From Hyphomicrobiales bacterium (GTDB lineage: Bacteria > Pseudomonadota > Alphaproteobacteria > Rhizobiales > Beijerinckiaceae), in contig RXIY01000018.1 in NCBI GenBank assembly GCA_003963405.1, positions 1 to 64,000 on the forward strand: a stretch of DNA of 64,000 nt, given 5' to 3'. A program made the translations under genes and the position numbers. Below the pieces are notes generated by a model that was not told the DNA's origin, did no database searches, and was given only the letters and a program-made list of their open reading frames with translations. Every line of letters begins with the position of its first letter. Positions within the stretch are counted from its first letter, which is position 1. Shown here piece by piece: positions 1 through 10,971 of this stretch.

Positions 1-281
1 CGTGGCCCAACCATTCCCCCTCACCAACATAATGACAATATCCCTTGGTATAGCAAAACACTGTCTATCGAATAGTAATAACAGCCCCAGTGGGTGGGCT
101 GCATACAACCCTTATGAGCTGTCGACAGGCCAGACACAGGACCGAGCCCCTACTTCTTAAGAGAATGATTTAACTCTATTTTCATCGAGTTTGACCCAAA
201 ATGGGCGAGCAGGCGTCAAATATGTGGCGCCATCTGCCCCAGCCCCGCCAACAGGACTGCGGCGATCTGTCAATTTTTCTC
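1..281. other. intergenic stretch, no gene seen
   Basis: The first 281 bases are noticeably more AT-rich than the rest of the window and hold no convincing reading frame with a ribosome binding site. No tRNA, repeat or insertion-sequence end was recognised. It lies downstream of the phosphoesterase gene that is read away from it on the minus strand, so it may hold that gene's terminator and the promoter region of a gene outside the window. Confidence 0.5.
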
Positions 282-1670
282 TTACCGTGGCGGTTTGAGG
301 GCGCTGCGCAGATCCGTGGCGGCGGCGTCCCGGGCGGTGAGCGGCTCCAGGCCAAAACGAAGTTCGATGGTGCGCAGAATCGAGGAGCCGTCATAGACGG
401 TCGTATCGATGAAGCCCTTGCGCGCGAAGGGTGAAATGACGAGCGCCGGTATCCGCGTCCCGGGCCCGAATCGGTCGATTTTTGGAGGGGAGACATGGTC
501 CCAGAAGCCCCCATTCTCGTCGGCGACGACGACGATGAGCATGTCGGACCAGTTCGGGCTGGCTTGGAGCTGGTCGACGATGGCGCCCAGATGTGCGTCG
601 CCGGCGTCGAAATCCGCGTAGGCCGGGTGCTCGTTATACCGGCCAACCGGCTTGTAGAAGGACACAGGCGGAAGCGTCCCCTTGCGCGCGTCTTCGATAA
701 AATCGGCCCCGTCTTTCAGATGCTCCGCGCGCGCGGACGTTCCCGGCCCATAATTCTTGAAATAGGCGAAGGGCTGGTGATGGCTTTGGAATTTATCCGC
801 CCCCTCATAGGGCCGGCTTCGTCCCGAGGCGACATCCGCCCAGCCGCCGGCGTACCAGGCCCAGCGAATATCCTTCTCGCTCAAACGATCGCCGATGGTT
901 GGGGCGGTCTGGGCGGGAAGTCGGTCGCCGTCCGAGGGAACGGGCCCGAGCGGCGCGAAAGGCAGAAATGTCCCGACTGCAAAGCCGTCGGGCGTGACCT
1001 TCCCGACATTTCGCCAACGGGGAACTCCGCGGAGAGCGCTCTCGGGCGACGAGTCCGCCCGGGCGAGGGGCCCCTTGCCATCTAGTTCCGACACCAGTTC
1101 TTTCGGGGCGTCCGGATAGACGGGCGCGCAGCCGCACACCAGAAAGACGTGATTGAGCATCGAGCCGCCGAAGGCGGGATGAAAGAAGTGATCCGCCAGG
1201 GTGAATTGCTGTGCCAGGCGCCACTGTTGAGAGCTGCGAGCGTCGCGATAGCCCATGACCAGCCCGCCCGCGTTCGAGGCCTCCACGAACTGGTCCATGC
1301 GGCCGCCGTTGATCTGCTCCTGCTCGACATAAAATTGATGAACCGGATCGATCTTTTCGGGCCCCGCAAGCGCGCCCTTTAGGAGGAAGGGCGCATTGGG
1401 CGGCCGGAATTCCTGTCCCGGAATCGGGAGATAGGGCAGCGCATGGCCGTCACGGTCGATCTGCGGATGGGCGCGCGCGGCCGCCTCCAAGCCCTCGGCG
1501 CCAGGAAAGAGGCCAAAGACGTGGTCGAAACTGCGGTTCTCGGTAACGATGACGACAATGTGCCCGATCTTGGCGAAGGGGTTGGGGCCTGCTCCCGCGC
1601 TGTCCTGCGCAGCCGCCGACGCGGCGCTCAGAAGGGCGGCCGCCAGAAAAATAAACCGTGTCGCTCTCAT
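282..1670 (-). CDS. secreted phosphoesterase (acid phosphatase / phospholipase C superfamily)
   Basis: A 462-residue protein of the PF04185 phosphoesterase family, which includes AcpA-type acid phosphatases and bacterial phospholipases C. An N-terminal signal peptide (hydrophobic core LAAALLSAASAAAQ, about residues 5-22) predicts export to the periplasm. The family metal/phosphate motif ENRSFDHVFG follows at about residues 45-54, and a C-terminal VADENGGFWDHV segment matches the second metal-binding region. The ATG at 1670 is preferred over the GTG one codon upstream. The substrate (phosphomonoester or phospholipid) cannot be read from sequence. It is followed on the same strand, upstream, by a cytochrome c peroxidase gene that has its own terminator, so it is probably a separate transcript. 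Confidence 0.85.
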   Translation of the reverse strand: MRATRFIFLAAALLSAASAAAQDSAGAGPNPFAKIGHIVVIVTENRSFDHVFGLFPGAEGLEAAARAHPQIDRDGHALPYLPIPGQEFRPPNAPFLLKGALAGPEKIDPVHQFYVEQEQINGGRMDQFVEASNAGGLVMGYRDARSSQQWRLAQQFTLADHFFHPAFGGSMLNHVFLVCGCAPVYPDAPKELVSELDGKGPLARADSSPESALRGVPRWRNVGKVTPDGFAVGTFLPFAPLGPVPSDGDRLPAQTAPTIGDRLSEKDIRWAWYAGGWADVASGRSRPYEGADKFQSHHQPFAYFKNYGPGTSARAEHLKDGADFIEDARKGTLPPVSFYKPVGRYNEHPAYADFDAGDAHLGAIVDQLQASPNWSDMLIVVVADENGGFWDHVSPPKIDRFGPGTRIPALVISPFARKGFIDTTVYDGSSILRTIELRFGLEPLTARDAAATDLRSALKPPR

Positions 1671-1730
1671 CACGTTCCACTCGAGACTGAGGCGCGACGG
1701 TGGCAGACGAACACTGCGACTTTACGACAG

Positions 1731-1760
1731 AAAAGGGGGCGAGCCCGGCGGGCCCGCCCC
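1731..1760 (-). terminator. intrinsic terminator downstream of cytochrome c peroxidase
   Basis: Read on the minus strand, a GC-rich hairpin with arms GGGGCG and CGCCCC (plus-strand 1755-1760 and 1736-1741) and further internal pairing is followed by CTTTT. It sits just after the stop codon of the peroxidase gene and before the phosphoesterase start, as expected for a rho-independent terminator separating the two. Confidence 0.6.
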
Positions 1761-1770
1761 TTCCTTCACT

Positions 1771-2808
1771 TTACTGCGGCCGCGGCGTGTCCTTCGTGCG
1801 GGCCGGCAGGACCGGATAGGTCACCTTCGGCTGGTCGCCCGTCAGGGCGCCGAGGAAGGCGACGATCGCCGCGTTCTCATCCGGAGACAGCGTCGCGCCG
1901 AGCTGGTCCTTCGCCATCACGTCCACGGCTTCCTCGAGCGTCCAGACGGCGCCGCTGTGGAAATAGGGCGCGCGCAGCGCGACATTGCGCAGCGGGGCGG
2001 AGCGGAAGACGAAGGCGTCGGCGTCGTTGTTCGTGACCTTGGCGCGGCCACGATCGGCGACCGGCATGATCGTCGCGTCGGGCTTCTGCGCCACGCCGAA
2101 CGGGAAGTAGCCGTTGCCGCCGACATTCACACCGCTGTGGCAACCGGAGCAGCCCTTGTCCATGAACAGGCGCAGGCCCTTCTTCTCCGTGTCGTTCATC
2201 GCGCTGGCGTCGCCGGCGAGGAACTTGTCGAGCTTCGAATTGGGCGTGGTCAAGGTGGCTTCGAAGGCCTCGATGGCGTTGGCCATATTGTCGAAGGTGA
2301 CCGGGTTGGCGTCGCTCGGGAAGGCGGCGCGGAACTCGGCGACATAGGCCGGCATGCTCTTGAGGGTCGCCTCGACCGCCGCCGGCGTGTTGTTCATTTC
2401 GACATCGGCCTGCACCGGACCCTTGGCCTGGGCCTTCAGATCGGTGGCGCGGCCGTCCCAGAACTGGGCGACGTTGAAGACGGCGTTGAGCACGGTCGGC
2501 GCGCGGCGCGGACCCTTGGCCCAACCATGGCCGATGGAGGTCGGCCCGGCGTCCACGCCGCCCGTGCCGAGGTTATGACAGCTGTTGCAGCTGATGATCT
2601 GGCTGCGGGACAGGCGCGGATCGAAGAAGAGCTTGTGGCCGAGCTCGACTTTCGTTGGCGTGATCGCATTGTTCTTGACGACCGAATTTATGCTCGCCGG
2701 ATCGATCGGCTTGAAGACGGCGCTGGCGTCGGCGCGCAGGTCGCCGGCCTGAGCCAGAACGGGAAACAGCAGCATTGCGCCGGTGGCGGCGATCCGAAGT
2801 CCGGACAT
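1771..2808 (-). CDS. di-haem cytochrome c peroxidase
   Basis: A 345-residue periplasmic protein with a signal peptide (residues 1 to about 21, ending LAQAG) and two c-type haem motifs, CNSCH near residue 73 and CSGCH near residue 218. That is the arrangement of the bacterial CcpA/MauG di-haem peroxidase family. Such enzymes reduce hydrogen peroxide using electrons from small cytochromes c; MauG-type members instead modify a protein partner. No methylamine dehydrogenase gene is nearby, so the peroxidase role is favoured. A purine-rich Shine-Dalgarno lies just before the ATG. The 240-bp divergent region towards the next gene holds a CTACA/TGTAG inverted repeat (about 2822-2840) that could be regulatory. 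Confidence 0.88.
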   Translation of the reverse strand: MSGLRIAATGAMLLFPVLAQAGDLRADASAVFKPIDPASINSVVKNNAITPTKVELGHKLFFDPRLSRSQIISCNSCHNLGTGGVDAGPTSIGHGWAKGPRRAPTVLNAVFNVAQFWDGRATDLKAQAKGPVQADVEMNNTPAAVEATLKSMPAYVAEFRAAFPSDANPVTFDNMANAIEAFEATLTTPNSKLDKFLAGDASAMNDTEKKGLRLFMDKGCSGCHSGVNVGGNGYFPFGVAQKPDATIMPVADRGRAKVTNNDADAFVFRSAPLRNVALRAPYFHSGAVWTLEEAVDVMAKDQLGATLSPDENAAIVAFLGALTGDQPKVTYPVLPARTKDTPRPQ

Positions 2809-3048
2809 TTCTTCTCTCCCCTACAGCTCTCTTCTTGTAGCTGGGCGCCCCGCCGCCGGGAGGCGCCGAAGCTTGGGACCTGCGCTACCACAACCCCTCA
2901 CCGGGCGGAAGCCCTCGCCCGAGGCCGCGAGGCTCCCGCGCGCGGCTGATCGCAACGGGCCGCCCGCGTGCAATTGCGCGCGGAAACGCCCGCTTAAAGA
3001 ATGCCCGACATAATTGCGACGCTACAGGTTCGAACAGGGGGGAAGTGA

Positions 3049-4333
3049 ATGTCGGCGCTCTCGAAACGGCTCCTGTCCTTCAAAAGGGACAACCGCGGCG
3101 TCGTGGGCGTCATTTTTGGACTTAGCCTGTTGCCGATGCTCGGCATGGTCGGCGCGGCGATCGACTACTCGGCCACCGCGCGCGTGAGAGCAGGCCTGCG
3201 GTCGGCCGCCGATGCGGCGGTCCTGGCGGCCGCCAGAGCCTATGTGGACGAGGCTCCCGACGACGCGACGGACACGGCGGCGGTCCTGGCGGCGAAAGCC
3301 AAGGCGAACGCAAAAGGCCAGTTACTGTTCAGCACCAACGCAACCCAGGTCATCGCGGGCGCCAGCGTCTCCATCGCCACGACCGTGAGCAACCTCACCG
3401 TGACGTCCACGGCGTATTATTCAGGCTCGTCGCCGACCTATTTCACCAAAATCCTTGGATTCCCGGACATCGACCTCTCTGGAAGCGTCAAGGCGTCCAT
3501 CACGCTTCCGAGATACAGAAACGTTTATGTCGCGATCGACATCTCCCAATCCATGGGCATCGGCGCCACCGAAACCGACATGGACAAACTCGCGTCCCTA
3601 ACGCCGGACAGTTGCATCTTCGGATGCCACACCGCCCGGGAAGGAGACGAGATGGCGTATTCCCAACTGGCGCGCCTCAAAAACGTAACGCTGAGGATCG
3701 ACGTGGTCAAAAAAGCCACGCAGAACATGATCGCCTCCGCCAATAGCATTGCGACCGACAAGAACATCAAGTTTGCGATTTATACGATGCAATTCGATGA
3801 TCTCACCCGGCTCGCGTCCCTGTCGTCCGATTACACGAACGCTTTGGCGACAGCGGCAGGCAAGATCGACCTCGGGCCTTCAGACCCGGGCGGGCCGGGC
3901 GATTCGGATCTTGCCGCCCCGCTGGCGTCTCTCACTAATATCGTGCCAGCGTCCGGAGACGGTAAGAGCGCCGCCAATCCGCAGAACTTCGTCTTCATCA
4001 TGACCGACGGGGTGAGAGACGTTTACAACGCAACCGTCCCTTGGGGTCACGCCGTCTCGGCTTTCGACGACTCCTGGTGCGCCGCCTTGAAGAACAAGGG
4101 CGTAACTGTCGGCGTCATCTACACGACCTATTTCCCGATCGATCAGAAAACCGCACACGATAAAGCCTATAATGATCTGGTGAAGCCCATCATCGGCCAG
4201 GTGCAGCCCAACCTCGAAAGCTGCGCCTCGACGGGGTATTTCTTCGAGGCGCAAAGACGGTCCGGAGATCGAGCAAAAGGTGGCGGAACTGTTCAAGAAA
4301 GCGGTGGGCGGCACGCTCGCGCTCTCGCGCTAG
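3049..4333 (+). pseudogene. TadG-like VWA pilus-assembly protein, frameshifted near its 3' end
   Basis: An open frame starts at 3049 with a typical TadE/TadG amino end: a short basic segment, then a transmembrane helix (about residues 16-40) and the AADAAVLAAA stretch that marks Flp-pilus TadG-like proteins. A von Willebrand factor A domain follows with the metal-site motif DISQSMG (near residue 164) and TDGVRD. The annotated frame runs on to a stop at 4408-4410 with an arginine-rich tail ([14 protein letters not shown]). In the next frame, starting in the GCGCAAAGACGG segment at 4249-4260, the sequence reads KDGPEIEQKVAELFKKAVGG and ends LALSR at a TAG (4331-4333), a natural-looking ending for this family. 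One extra base near 4249-4256 would explain this, either a real frameshift or a sequencing error. No other tad genes are present here. Confidence 0.75.
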
Positions 4334-4372
4334 GCTCGCGGGCGCGCCCGCTGGCCTCGATGCGCAGGAGGC

Positions 4373-5938
<1,566 letters not shown>

Positions 5939-6082
5939 TCATTCCGCGTAAAGGCAAATGGCGGCGCGTCCGGCGCCGGCGCGCGAGATCGTCAAAAATC
6001 GCAGCGCCCCCCACCCCTGCCCCTCCCCGCCGCTTCGCGGGGGGAGGGAAAATGCGGCGCCATCCGGAATAACAGGCCAGCT

Positions 6083-6137
6083 GACGCTCTCGGGCGCGAT
6101 CGACCTCCCTCCCCCTCGCGGAGAGGGATGAAGGGGG
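6083..6137. repeat. direct repeat, copy 1, flanking the restriction-modification operon
   Basis: A ~55-bp element containing the string CTCGGGCGCGAT followed by GACCTCCCTCCCC and a short self-complementary block (CTCCCTCCCC... GGAGAGGGA). A near-identical copy in the same orientation lies at 10972-11030, on the other side of the mod-res genes. Just upstream, at about 6008-6050, another C-rich/G-rich hairpin (CCTCCCCGCC ... GGGGGGAGGG) is present. This could be an interspersed repeat of the genome or a footprint of the exchange that placed the operon. Confidence 0.7.
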
Positions 6138-6227
6138 AAGCCGTGTCGACAAACACCTTGAGCTTGGCCATAGAATCGGTCCAATTTCGCCTCCGGCTGC
6201 TGCATGGCCGCAAGAGGGGAAACGCGC

Positions 6228-7751
6228 GTGCCGCTGCTGCACTGGCTGCACAAGGAGAAACATGTCGCCGCGGCGGAGGGCGCCCCCTACCGGCTGCTGA
6301 CGGCGGACGATTCACTCTCGGCCGGGGACCCCGAAACGCCCAACATGCTCGTGCAGGGCGACAATCTCGACGCGCTGAAGGCGCTCCTGCCCTATTACGC
6401 CGGCCAGGTGAAATGCGTCTTCATCGACCCGCCCTACAATACGAAGAGCGCCTTCGAACATTACGACGACAATCTGGAGCACAGCCAATGGCTGGCGATA
6501 ATGTATCCGCGCCTCGTGCTACTGCGCGAACTCATGGCCGAGGACGGCAGCATCTGGGTGACGATCGACGACAATGAGGCGCATTACCTCAAGGTGATGA
6601 TGGACGAGATTTTTGGGCGATCTAACTTTACCGCTAGCCTAGCTTGGCACAAACGCGTCTCACCGGCTAATGACGCAAAGTATTTTAGTGCAGATCACGA
6701 CCATGTGCTTGTTTATGCCGCTTCTAAACCGAATTGGACTCCAAATCGCCTCAGCCGAAGTGGGCAGCAATTAGAATACTACAAAAATCCAGACGATGAC
6801 CCAAGAGGAGTTTGGAATTCATCGGCCTATACATGCGCAAAATCTGCCGACGAAAGACCGAATTTGTTTTATTCTATAAGAAATCCGAATACTGGTGAGG
6901 AGATATGGCCGAACCGTAACCGTGTTTGGGCGTACGACAGACAGACACATGAACGCAACGTTGAAAATAACCCAATTTACTGGGGCAAAGACGGTCGTGG
7001 CACGATGCCTCGGATTAAAAAATTTCTAGCAGAGACGAAGCAAATAGTTCCTCGGAGTGTATGGCTTCACGATGAAGCGGGCCACAATCAAGAGTCAAAA
7101 ATCGAGATTGAAAAACTGTTCCCGCGTAGCCCTTTCGGTACTCCTAAACCCGAGAGGCTTCTGAAAAAGATTTTGGAAATCGCCACCAACCCCGGCGACC
7201 TCGTCCTCGACTCCTTCCTCGGCTCCGGCACGACCGCCGCCGTCGCCCACAAGATGGGCCGCCGCTATATCGGCATTGAAATGGGCGCGCATGCCGTCAC
7301 CCATTGCGCGCCGCGCCTGAAAAAAGTCATCGAGGGCGAACAGGGCGGCATCTCGCTGGCCGTCGGCTGGCAGGGCGGCGGCGGCTTTCGCTTCTACCGT
7401 CTCGGCCCGCCGATCTTCGACGCCGAAGGCCGCATCAATCCCGACATCCGCTTCCCCCAGCTCGCCGCCCATGTCTGGTTCTGCGAAACCCGCACGGCGC
7501 TTCACGGCAAGAAGCGCGGCCCCCTGCTCGGCCGCCACAAGGGCGTCGCCTATTATCTCCTCTACAATGGCGTGCTCGGCGACAAACGCCCCGACGGCGG
7601 CAATGTGCTGACCGGCCCGGTGCTGAAAGAGCTTCCCGCCCATGACGGGCCAAAAGTCATTTACGGCGAGGCCTGCCGCATCGGCCCGGCGCGGCTGAAG
7701 CAGCTCGGCGTCGCCTTCAAGCAGACCCCCTACGACGTGACCGCGCGATGA
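6228..7751 (+). CDS. mod: type III restriction-modification system, adenine-specific methyltransferase (Mod)
   Basis: A 507-residue beta-class N6-adenine DNA methyltransferase. It carries the catalytic motif IV DPPYNT (near residue 72), then a central target-recognition region, and near residue 334 the AdoMet-binding motif I as DSFLGSGTTAA; this order defines the beta class used by type III Mod proteins. The GTG at 6228 is favoured over ATG 6204: GAGGGG lies seven bases before it and VPLLHWL matches the usual Mod beginning. The stop overlaps the start of res (ATGA). Bases ~6605-7180, coding for roughly residues 126-317, are far more AT-rich than both flanks and use different codons, which marks an exchanged recognition domain. 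Mod sets the specificity of both methylation and cleavage. Confidence 0.9.
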   Translation: MPLLHWLHKEKHVAAAEGAPYRLLTADDSLSAGDPETPNMLVQGDNLDALKALLPYYAGQVKCVFIDPPYNTKSAFEHYDDNLEHSQWLAIMYPRLVLLRELMAEDGSIWVTIDDNEAHYLKVMMDEIFGRSNFTASLAWHKRVSPANDAKYFSADHDHVLVYAASKPNWTPNRLSRSGQQLEYYKNPDDDPRGVWNSSAYTCAKSADERPNLFYSIRNPNTGEEIWPNRNRVWAYDRQTHERNVENNPIYWGKDGRGTMPRIKKFLAETKQIVPRSVWLHDEAGHNQESKIEIEKLFPRSPFGTPKPERLLKKILEIATNPGDLVLDSFLGSGTTAAVAHKMGRRYIGIEMGAHAVTHCAPRLKKVIEGEQGGISLAVGWQGGGGFRFYRLGPPIFDAEGRINPDIRFPQLAAHVWFCETRTALHGKKRGPLLGRHKGVAYYLLYNGVLGDKRPDGGNVLTGPVLKELPAHDGPKVIYGEACRIGPARLKQLGVAFKQTPYDVTAR

Positions 7752-10366
7752 GCGCCTTCTCCCTCAAGAACTACCAGCGCCAGAGCCTTGACGTTCTGCG
7801 CGCCTATCTCGCGCGCGCCCGCATCGTCGGCGCCGGCCCGGCCTTCGACCAGACCGAGAAGCCGGGCGTGCGGACCCCACGCCCCTATCAGCCGCTCGCG
7901 GGGCTGGAGACGGTTCCTTATGTCTGCCTGCGCCTGCCGACCGGCGGCGGAAAAACGCTGCTCTCGGCCCATGCAGTGGAGATCGCCGCCGACGAATGGC
8001 TCGAACGCGCGTTTCCGCTCGTCCTGTGGCTGACGCCCACCAACACCATCCGCGCCCAGACGCTGGAGACGCTGAAAAAACCCGGCCACGCCAATTACGA
8101 GGCGCTGAACGACGCCTTCGGCGGGCGCTTCCGCGTCTTCGACATTGCGGATTTCGCGTTGCTCACCCCAGCCGATCTCAAAACTTACGCCTGCATTTTC
8201 GTCGGCACGACGCAGACGCTGCGGGTCAGCAACACGGAAGGCCGCAAGGTCTATGCGCACAACGAAAATCTCGAACCGCATTTTTCGGCCGTTCCCGACA
8301 CGACGCCGGGACTGGAGCGCATCGAGGAGGGCGAGGACAAGGGAAAAATAAAATTCTCCTTCCGCAATCTTCTGGCGCTGAACCGCCCGCTCGTCCTCGT
8401 GGACGAGGCGCACAACAACAAGTCGAAGCTCAGCGTCGAGGTGTTGCAGCGGATCAACGCCGGCTGTGTCGTCGAATTCACGGCGACGCCCGCAGCCGAC
8501 AGCAACATTCTCCACAATGTCTCGGCGACGGAGCTGAAGGCGGAGGAGATGATCAAACTCCCGATCCGCCTGACCGAACACAAGAGCTGGGAGGACGCCG
8601 TCGCCAACGCCATCCGCGAGCGCAAGCGGCTCCACGCGCTCGCGGAAAAGGACGCCGATCATATCCGCCCGATCGTTCTGTTTCAGGCCGAGGACAAGGG
8701 GCAGGACGTCACCAAGGACATTCTGGTCGCGCATCTTGTCGAGCAGGAGAACATCCCGCGCGAAAAAATCGCCGTCGTCACCGGCGATCAGCGGGAACTC
8801 GACAAGGTCGATCTCTTCGCGCGCAATTGTCCGGTGGATTATGTCGTGACGGTCGAGGCGCTGAAGGAGGGATGGGACTGCTCCTTCGCCTATGTCTTCT
8901 GCTCCGTGGCGAAGGTCGAATCGCGCACCTCGGTCGAGCAACTTCTCGGCCGCGTGCTGCGCATGCCCTATGCCAAACGGCGGGGCGAAACCGAGCTCAA
9001 TCGCGCCTATGCGCATGTCTCGCGCGCCTCCTGGCCCAACGCCGTGAACGAGCTGCATGACCGGCTCGTGGACATGGGCTTCGAGCAGGCGGAGGCCGAA
9101 AGCTTCATCGAGCCGCAGCCGCCGCTCGATCTTGCCGGCGGCGCGACTGGCGGCCTCTTCGGCGCGCCGCCGCCTTCGACAGTTCTGGAGGTGAACGAGA
9201 GCCCGGCCGTTTTCGACCTTACGCCCGAGGACCGCGAGGCGGTCAAGGTGGAGGAGACCGAGACCGGCGCGCGGCTCGTGCTGCTGCGCGCGATTTCCGA
9301 CGAAACCCGCGACCGGATCACGGCGGCGATCCGCTCGCCCGAGGCGCGCGCGACGGTCGACCGCGAGACGCGCCGGCACAACAGCCAGTGGCGGGCGCGC
9401 ATGACCCCGGCCGCGCGCGGCGAAATCTTTCGTCTCCCGCAACTCGCTTTCATCTTTCAGGGAGAGAAGGAGCTTGCGGAGCCGGAGAGTTTTCTCGACG
9501 CCAGCAGCTGGACGCTGACGGATTATTCTTCGGCGGTTTCGCCGCAGGAGTTCAATCTTACCGAAAGCGGCGCGCAATGGGAGGTCGATCTTCGAGACGG
9601 CCATCTGACGCACAAGACGGTCGCTTTCGCTGAACAGCAAAACCTCGACTTCGTTGATACGGGATGGACTCAGGGCCAGCTTGTGCAATGGCTGGAGAAG
9701 AAGCTTCGCCAGCCGGATGTCGTTCAGCCGGTGATGCTGGAGTTCGTGCGCCGCGCGGTGGCGGATCTGATGGAGCGGCGGGCGACTCCCTTGCCCGTGC
9801 TCGCACGCTGGAAATATATCCTTGCAAGAATACTGGGCCAGAAGATCGCGACGCATCGCGACGCGGCCGGGCGATCAAATTATCAGCGGCTGCTTTTTGG
9901 CACGCAGGCCGCCGTCGAGGCGACATTCGATTACGCCTTCGATTTCACGCCCGAAGGCTATGCGCCGCATTGGACCTATGAGGGCCGGCCTTACCTCTTC
10001 CAGAAGCATTTTTATCCGCTCGTCGGCGAATTGAAGAACAAGGGCGAGGAGTTCGAGTGCGCGAAGGCGCTCGACATGCATCCGAAGGTGCGGCACTGGG
10101 TGCGCAATCTGGACCGGCGCGGGTTCTGGCTGCCGCTGGCGCGCAACAGGTTCTATCCCGATTTCGTTGCGCAACTCGACGACGGCCGGCTGCTCGTCGT
10201 CGAACACAAGGGCGAGGTCTATGCGACGAATGACGACAGCAAGGAAAAAAGCAGCGTCGGCGACCTTTGGCAGGCAAAGAGCGGCGGCAAGGGACTGTTT
10301 CTCATGACGGTGATCGAAGCGGGCAGGCCCGGCCTCTATGAGCAGATCGACGCTGTGATCGCGTAA
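7748..10366 (+). CDS. res: type III restriction enzyme, helicase/nuclease subunit (Res)
   Basis: An 872-residue superfamily 2 ATPase-endonuclease. The Walker A motif PTGGGKT is near residue 65 and the DEAH-type Walker B is LVDEAHNN near residue 220. Helicase motif VI appears as SVEQLLGRVLRMPY near residue 396. A C-terminal PD-(D/E)xK nuclease is visible as YPDFVAQLDDGRLLVVEHKG near residue 803. Res needs Mod for DNA recognition and cleaves after translocation between sites in opposite orientation. The start overlaps mod by four bases, so the two are translationally coupled. The length is at the short end for Res proteins but all motifs are present, so it looks intact. Base composition is that of the genome, unlike the centre of mod. 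Confidence 0.92.
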   Translation: MSAFSLKNYQRQSLDVLRAYLARARIVGAGPAFDQTEKPGVRTPRPYQPLAGLETVPYVCLRLPTGGGKTLLSAHAVEIAADEWLERAFPLVLWLTPTNTIRAQTLETLKKPGHANYEALNDAFGGRFRVFDIADFALLTPADLKTYACIFVGTTQTLRVSNTEGRKVYAHNENLEPHFSAVPDTTPGLERIEEGEDKGKIKFSFRNLLALNRPLVLVDEAHNNKSKLSVEVLQRINAGCVVEFTATPAADSNILHNVSATELKAEEMIKLPIRLTEHKSWEDAVANAIRERKRLHALAEKDADHIRPIVLFQAEDKGQDVTKDILVAHLVEQENIPREKIAVVTGDQRELDKVDLFARNCPVDYVVTVEALKEGWDCSFAYVFCSVAKVESRTSVEQLLGRVLRMPYAKRRGETELNRAYAHVSRASWPNAVNELHDRLVDMGFEQAEAESFIEPQPPLDLAGGATGGLFGAPPPSTVLEVNESPAVFDLTPEDREAVKVEETETGARLVLLRAISDETRDRITAAIRSPEARATVDRETRRHNSQWRARMTPAARGEIFRLPQLAFIFQGEKELAEPESFLDASSWTLTDYSSAVSPQEFNLTESGAQWEVDLRDGHLTHKTVAFAEQQNLDFVDTGWTQGQLVQWLEKKLRQPDVVQPVMLEFVRRAVADLMERRATPLPVLARWKYILARILGQKIATHRDAAGRSNYQRLLFGTQAAVEATFDYAFDFTPEGYAPHWTYEGRPYLFQKHFYPLVGELKNKGEEFECAKALDMHPKVRHWVRNLDRRGFWLPLARNRFYPDFVAQLDDGRLLVVEHKGEVYATNDDSKEKSSVGDLWQAKSGGKGLFLMTVIEAGRPGLYEQIDAVIA

Positions 10367-10479
10367 GCGCGGCATGACGCGCGCAGCCTCGCCGCGTCAA
10401 TTCCTCCCCTTTACGGGGACGGTTTCCGGCAAAAAAAAATCCAAAAATCTTTTCCCCACCCCCCAAAGCCTCTCCTACC

Positions 10480-10680
10480 TTGGTCCCGCCTCGCCAACTT
10501 GCAGGGGCGTCGTCGGGTCGGCGGCGCCGGCGGGGTCGGTCAAGTGCGGGACGGCGACCCTCGTTCCGTGCGGGCCCCGGCGTCGCCAGCTGGGCTTCTC
10601 CATCGTGCGGAGGCTCAAAGCTGGGCGTAATGAGCCGGTCGCGAAACGGGGCGCCAGTACCGAAAGGGACAGCGCCCGCG
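10480..10680 (+). ncRNA. candidate structured RNA of unknown family
   Basis: Downstream of res, a 200-bp non-coding stretch holds several good stems in series. GTCCCGC (10483-10489) plus ACTTG (10497-10501) pair with CAAGT and GCGGGAC (10541-10552), leaving a seven-base bulge. GGCGAC (10553-10558) pairs with GTCGCC (10582-10587). GGGCGC (10649-10654) pairs with GCGCCC (10672-10677), and inside it GTACC and GGGAC close a GAAA tetraloop. I could not match it to RNase P RNA, tmRNA, SRP RNA, 6S RNA or a group II intron domain V. A poly-A run at 10433-10440 precedes it. The strand is assumed; the GNRA loop favours plus. In this GC-rich DNA such pairing can arise by chance, so confidence is low. 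Confidence 0.3.
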
Positions 10681-10971
10681 ATTGGCGGCGGCGCATGGGA
10701 GGCCCTTGCGACGCGCGCGCTTCGTCATCGGACGGGGCGCGAAAGAAGCGCCGCCGTCAGGCGGACGCGCCGGATAGGGGGAAACGCCACAGGATGGCGC
10801 AAATCCCGGCCGGAAAGGTGCGTCGCGAAGAATAGCCGCAGCCGGGACGCTCTGGTTCCGACGCGCATTTCTTTCACGCTACCGGCCGAACGGGGCCGGG
10901 GCGTCCCGGCGACCTGAACAGCCCGCGTCGAAACCGGCGGCGGGACGATGGGCGTTGGCTCGAGCCAGATC

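Noticed and set aside
6204-6227. ATG start for mod
   Set aside because: The GTG at 6228 has the better Shine-Dalgarno and gives the usual amino end of Mod proteins.
7730-9856. 708-residue minus-strand frame
   Set aside because: Mirror of res, whose helicase and nuclease motifs are clear in the other direction.
10480-10680. RNase P, tmRNA, SRP RNA, 6S RNA or group II intron domain V
   Set aside because: None of their hallmark strings (for example GGUCAGGUCCGGAAGG for SRP, or AGAGGAAAGUCC for RNase P) is present, so it is reported only as unassigned.
10374-10835. open frame after res (153 residues)
   Set aside because: Starts right after res without a Shine-Dalgarno; the translation is basic and proline-rich and spans the stem-forming region.
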